Part shown: one piece after another, positions 4,712-7,301 of the stretch
Numbering within the stretch: the first letter of the stretch is position 1
Layout: each line of letters starts with the position of its first letter
NCBI GenBank assembly: GCA_017412445.1
Contig: JAFPYA010000151.1
Location: 1-7,301 of the forward strand
Reading direction: 5' to 3'
Source of the DNA: Clostridia bacterium
Lineage (GTDB): Bacteria; Bacillota; Clostridia; Christensenellales; Aristaeellaceae
DNA length: 7,301 bases
The notes under the pieces: model-generated
Seen by the model: the letters and a program-made list of their open reading frames with translations, nothing else
Database searches by the model: none
Told to the model about the DNA's origin: nothing
Made by a program: the position numbers and the translations under genes

Positions 4712-7301
4712 ATGAAGACAATCGGCAAAAAATTACTTTCCTGGGTACTTACGTTGACGATGCTGTTCACGGCGATGCCGACAGGGGTATTCGCCGAAGA
4801 GCCGGATACGGACTTGGGCGAGACGTCCCGGACCTATGTCGATTCACAGGCCGGGGAGGATACTACCTTGCCTGATGACGCGGGCGGGGATGGCGAGAGT
4901 GCCTCTCGAATAGATTACTCGTCACCGGTGCAGCCCTTTGGCGATATACTCAGAGACTCGCGGGACGAATACTGGACGGTCAGATTTTACGACCGTGACG
5001 CCGATTTGTATAAAACCGTGGCGGTCATAAGGGGCGAAGCCATAGGCGACGAGTTTCCCCAGGCGATCGCCCGCGAGGATTATTATGCCTACTGGGCGAT
5101 AGGTGAAATTGTGTACGGCAATCAGGGCAGCGAGATCAGCGTTACGGGCAGCAGGATAGACAGCAGCTTCGTGCCCGAAAGCGATACGGTCGTTGTGCCG
5201 GATTACGACAAGATCGCCTACACCGTAACCTTTTACGATGAAGACAAGACCACCGAGCTCGCCGTTAAATCCGTAACGGTGGATACCAACTATTGCGTCA
5301 ATGACATTCCGGATGTGCCCGCCAAAAACGGCAGCACGAGCAAGTGGGTCTATGACGGCGGCGATTTCGACAACATTGTCGCAATCCACGGCAACACGAG
5401 CGTCTGGGCGCAATATGATAAAAACGTGTTCACCGTCACCTACACGGTTGAAGGTGAGACCTACGGCACAGACACCTACTACAGGGGCGATGGGCTCGTG
5501 CTGCCCGCTGAGCCCGTTATAGAGGGCAAGGAGTTTGTGGGCTGGTATGCGGGCGAAACCGAATATGCAGGCGGCGAGGCGGTCAATTCCGACCTCCACC
5601 TCGTTGCGGTCTTTACCGAACAGTATTTTGTAAGCTTCGTCGTAGTGAACGATGACGGCACGCAGTCTGAATGCCTCTCTGAGTACTACCGCACCGCTGA
5701 CGAAACCATAGGTATTCTGCCTCAGGATCCCTTTGTGGCCGGCAAGGTGTTTGAAAAGTGGGTCACCTATATCGACGGGGTAGAGGTCGAGGTAACCGCG
5801 GATACGGTCGTAACAGGCGACATGACTATCATCGCGGTTTTCCGCAGCGTGGAAATTTACACCATCATGGTGCACTACTTCTACAAGAAAAACATCGGCG
5901 CCGACTCAGGACAGCCGCACGTATGGAACACCGAGATTTACGAAGTCGACACGGCGCTGCTGCCGTATACGGTGAATGTGCCCGCCAGCACACAGACGGA
6001 TCCAGAGTTCGTGGCCGGCAGCCCGGTCTATTACGCCACTCAGACTGCACACGTGGTGACGCGGGATGACTTTGTCTACGACGAGGAAGCCGGCACCTGG
6101 GTCAGCGAGTTTTCGGTTGAGTTCGTAGAGCACACGGCGACCTACGACTTTGTGTACCTGCTAAAGGATCTCACAGGAGACAGCTACACCGAGATAGAGC
6201 GCGAGGCAAACATTCAGGGCGTGCTCAACACCACAGTAACCCCCACCGTAAAGACCTACTCCTACGCGGTGCTCGAAAAGGCCGATCCCGTCTATATTGA
6301 GCAGGCCATGGGACAGGAGCTGCCTGTATACTACACCCGCAAAAACTTCCAGCTGACTTACGAAACCAACGGCGGCAGCTATGTCGCCGGTTCGACCGTG
6401 CCTTACGGAACAGTGGTGTCGCTCCCTGCTCAGAATCCGACCCGCACGGGCTACACGTTTAACGGCTGGTACAGCGATCAGGCCCTGACCCAGAGGGTAA
6501 CGGGTTCCGTCGCGGTGAATCAGGATACAACGCTTTACGCTAAGTGGACGGGCAACACGGTCAACTATACAATCATATATATGAAGGAAGTCTACGACAA
6601 CGCCACGGGCACGACCTCCTACGTATACGAGAACAGCGGTACCTCGACCGCCACGGTCGGCACGACGGTATACGCCGCAAGCGCGCCGAATATCAGCGGC
6701 ACGCTCAACGGCTATGCACGCGACGCCGCCATGAACGGCACCGCGACATCCGCAGGCGCAGGCGAAGCCACGGCGGTTAAAATCAACGCAGACGGCAGCG
6801 CCACGCTCAAGGTCTACTATAGCCTGATTCGCTACACGCTCGTGTTCAACGCGAACTCGGGCACCATCAGAATCGGCGGACAGACATACAGCGGCAGCAA
6901 CTATCGGGTTGAGAATGTCGTGCTGGGCGAGGCGATAGGCTCACGCTGGCCATCTTCTTCAAACGAGATATACAGAAATGGCAGGTATTTCAGCGGCTGG
7001 TCAGGCGGACCCAGCACATACATCACCAAGCAATACGAGCTTGTATGGAACCATGTCAGAAACGCGAACAACAATCACGTAATGACATTCACGGCGAGTT
7101 GGAGCAATTCCTCCTCCGACCGTGACGCATACTATTGGCTTCAGCAAACGGACGGTACATGGGAAATCGCCGACGAATACACTCAAATCGGACTGAATAC
7201 GAGCAATCTCGGTCCCAAGGAAATTGCAGGCTACAGCAAGCATTCGCCCGGAGACGGACAAACCGCGCCGAGCAGCGCGTACCCGTCGAGCGGGAACACC
7301 A
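4712..7301 (+). CDS. Large secreted surface protein with multiple B-type (Listeria-Bacteroides) repeats, 3' end outside window
   Basis: The frame is open for 863 codons to the right edge. A signal peptide (residues 1-28, core LLSWVLTLTMLFTAMPTGVF, cleavage after AFA before EE) is of the kind seen on giant clostridial surface proteins. After an acidic spacer come consecutive beta-rich modules starting near 4967, 5213 (YTVTFYDED), 5423 (FTVTYTVEG, later FVGWYAG), 5624, 5855 (a longer MucBP-like stretch) and 6344. The 6344-6550 module is canonical for InlB B-type repeats: TYETNGGSYVAG, RTGYTFNGWYSD, LYAKWT. Further modules start at 6560, 6830 (YTLVFNANSGT, FSGWSGG) and 7118. Such repeats usually form extended stalks on adhesins. 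The binding partner and the anchor, if any, lie beyond the window. The ATG at 4712 is preferred because it sits 9 bases after the AAGAGAGG ribosome site; an in-frame ATG at 4706 is the alternative. It may share the 2689 promoter. Confidence 0.85.
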   Translation, partial: MKTIGKKLLSWVLTLTMLFTAMPTGVFAEEPDTDLGETSRTYVDSQAGEDTTLPDDAGGDGESASRIDYSSPVQPFGDILRDSRDEYWTVRFYDRDADLYKTVAVIRGEAIGDEFPQAIAREDYYAYWAIGEIVYGNQGSEISVTGSRIDSSFVPESDTVVVPDYDKIAYTVTFYDEDKTTELAVKSVTVDTNYCVNDIPDVPAKNGSTSKWVYDGGDFDNIVAIHGNTSVWAQYDKNVFTVTYTVEGETYGTDTYYRGDGLVLPAEPVIEGKEFVGWYAGETEYAGGEAVNSDLHLVAVFTEQYFVSFVVVNDDGTQSECLSEYYRTADETIGILPQDPFVAGKVFEKWVTYIDGVEVEVTADTVVTGDMTIIAVFRSVEIYTIMVHYFYKKNIGADSGQPHVWNTEIYEVDTALLPYTVNVPASTQTDPEFVAGSPVYYATQTAHVVTRDDFVYDEEAGTWVSEFSVEFVEHTATYDFVYLLKDLTGDSYTEIEREANIQGVLNTTVTPTVKTYSYAVLEKADPVYIEQAMGQELPVYYTRKNFQLTYETNGGSYVAGSTVPYGTVVSLPAQNPTRTGYTFNGWYSDQALTQRVTGSVAVNQDTTLYAKWTGNTVNYTIIYMKEVYDNATGTTSYVYENSGTSTATVGTTVYAASAPNISGTLNGYARDAAMNGTATSAGAGEATAVKINADGSATLKVYYSLIRYTLVFNANSGTIRIGGQTYSGSNYRVENVVLGEAIGSRWPSSSNEIYRNGRYFSGWSGGPSTYITKQYELVWNHVRNANNNHVMTFTASWSNSSSDRDAYYWLQQTDGTWEIADEYTQIGLNTSNLGPKEIAGYSKHSPGDGQTAPSSAYPSSGNT

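Noticed and set aside
4922..5875. 317-codon minus-strand open frame
   Set aside because: It lies wholly antisense to the large B-repeat protein, whose frame has a signal peptide and recognisable repeat motifs. The minus frame has no ribosome site or recognisable domain.

Overview
The window looks like a chromosomal piece of a Gram-positive, probably clostridial, bacterium of moderately high GC content. The basis is a Firmicutes-type SecG, near-consensus sigma-A promoters (one of them perfect), AGGAGG-like ribosome binding sites, and signal peptides and low-complexity surface proteins typical of uncultured gut Clostridia. This placement is inference. No rRNA, tRNA, CRISPR array, insertion sequence or phage gene was seen.

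Layout. Positions 772 to 1 (minus strand, running off the left edge) encode SecG, the small subunit of the Sec translocon. The reading frame does not stop after the second membrane helix. It continues for at least 180 more residues as an extracytoplasmic, beta-rich region resembling Listeria-Bacteroides (InlB B-type) repeats. This is the most unusual feature of the window. Its promoter (830-858) is back-to-back with a second strong promoter (944-972) that drives a secreted 277-residue protein on the plus strand (1008-1841), which ends at a strong intrinsic terminator (1851-1901). A convergent minus-strand gene (1916-2476) encodes a 186-residue exported protein with three CxxC motifs. A 444-bp gene-free stretch follows. 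It holds that gene's promoter and, facing the other way, a perfect consensus promoter (2689-2717) with a leader RNA of about 200 nt that can fold and contains a doubtful 48-codon ORF. This leader precedes a 570-residue secreted protein (2921-4633), in which two similar beta-sandwich-like domains flank a very acidic, tandemly repeated linker. After 78 bp comes the start of a very large secreted protein (4712 to beyond 7301) made of one canonical and several degenerate B-type repeats.

Together, all four complete or partial genes beside secG carry signal peptides, so the window is a secretion and cell-surface region. The SecG ectodomain and the large surface protein share the same repeat style. 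This suggests, but does not prove, that the SecG extension evolved from surface-protein repeats and might contact translocating surface proteins. None of the four secreted proteins could be given a specific function.
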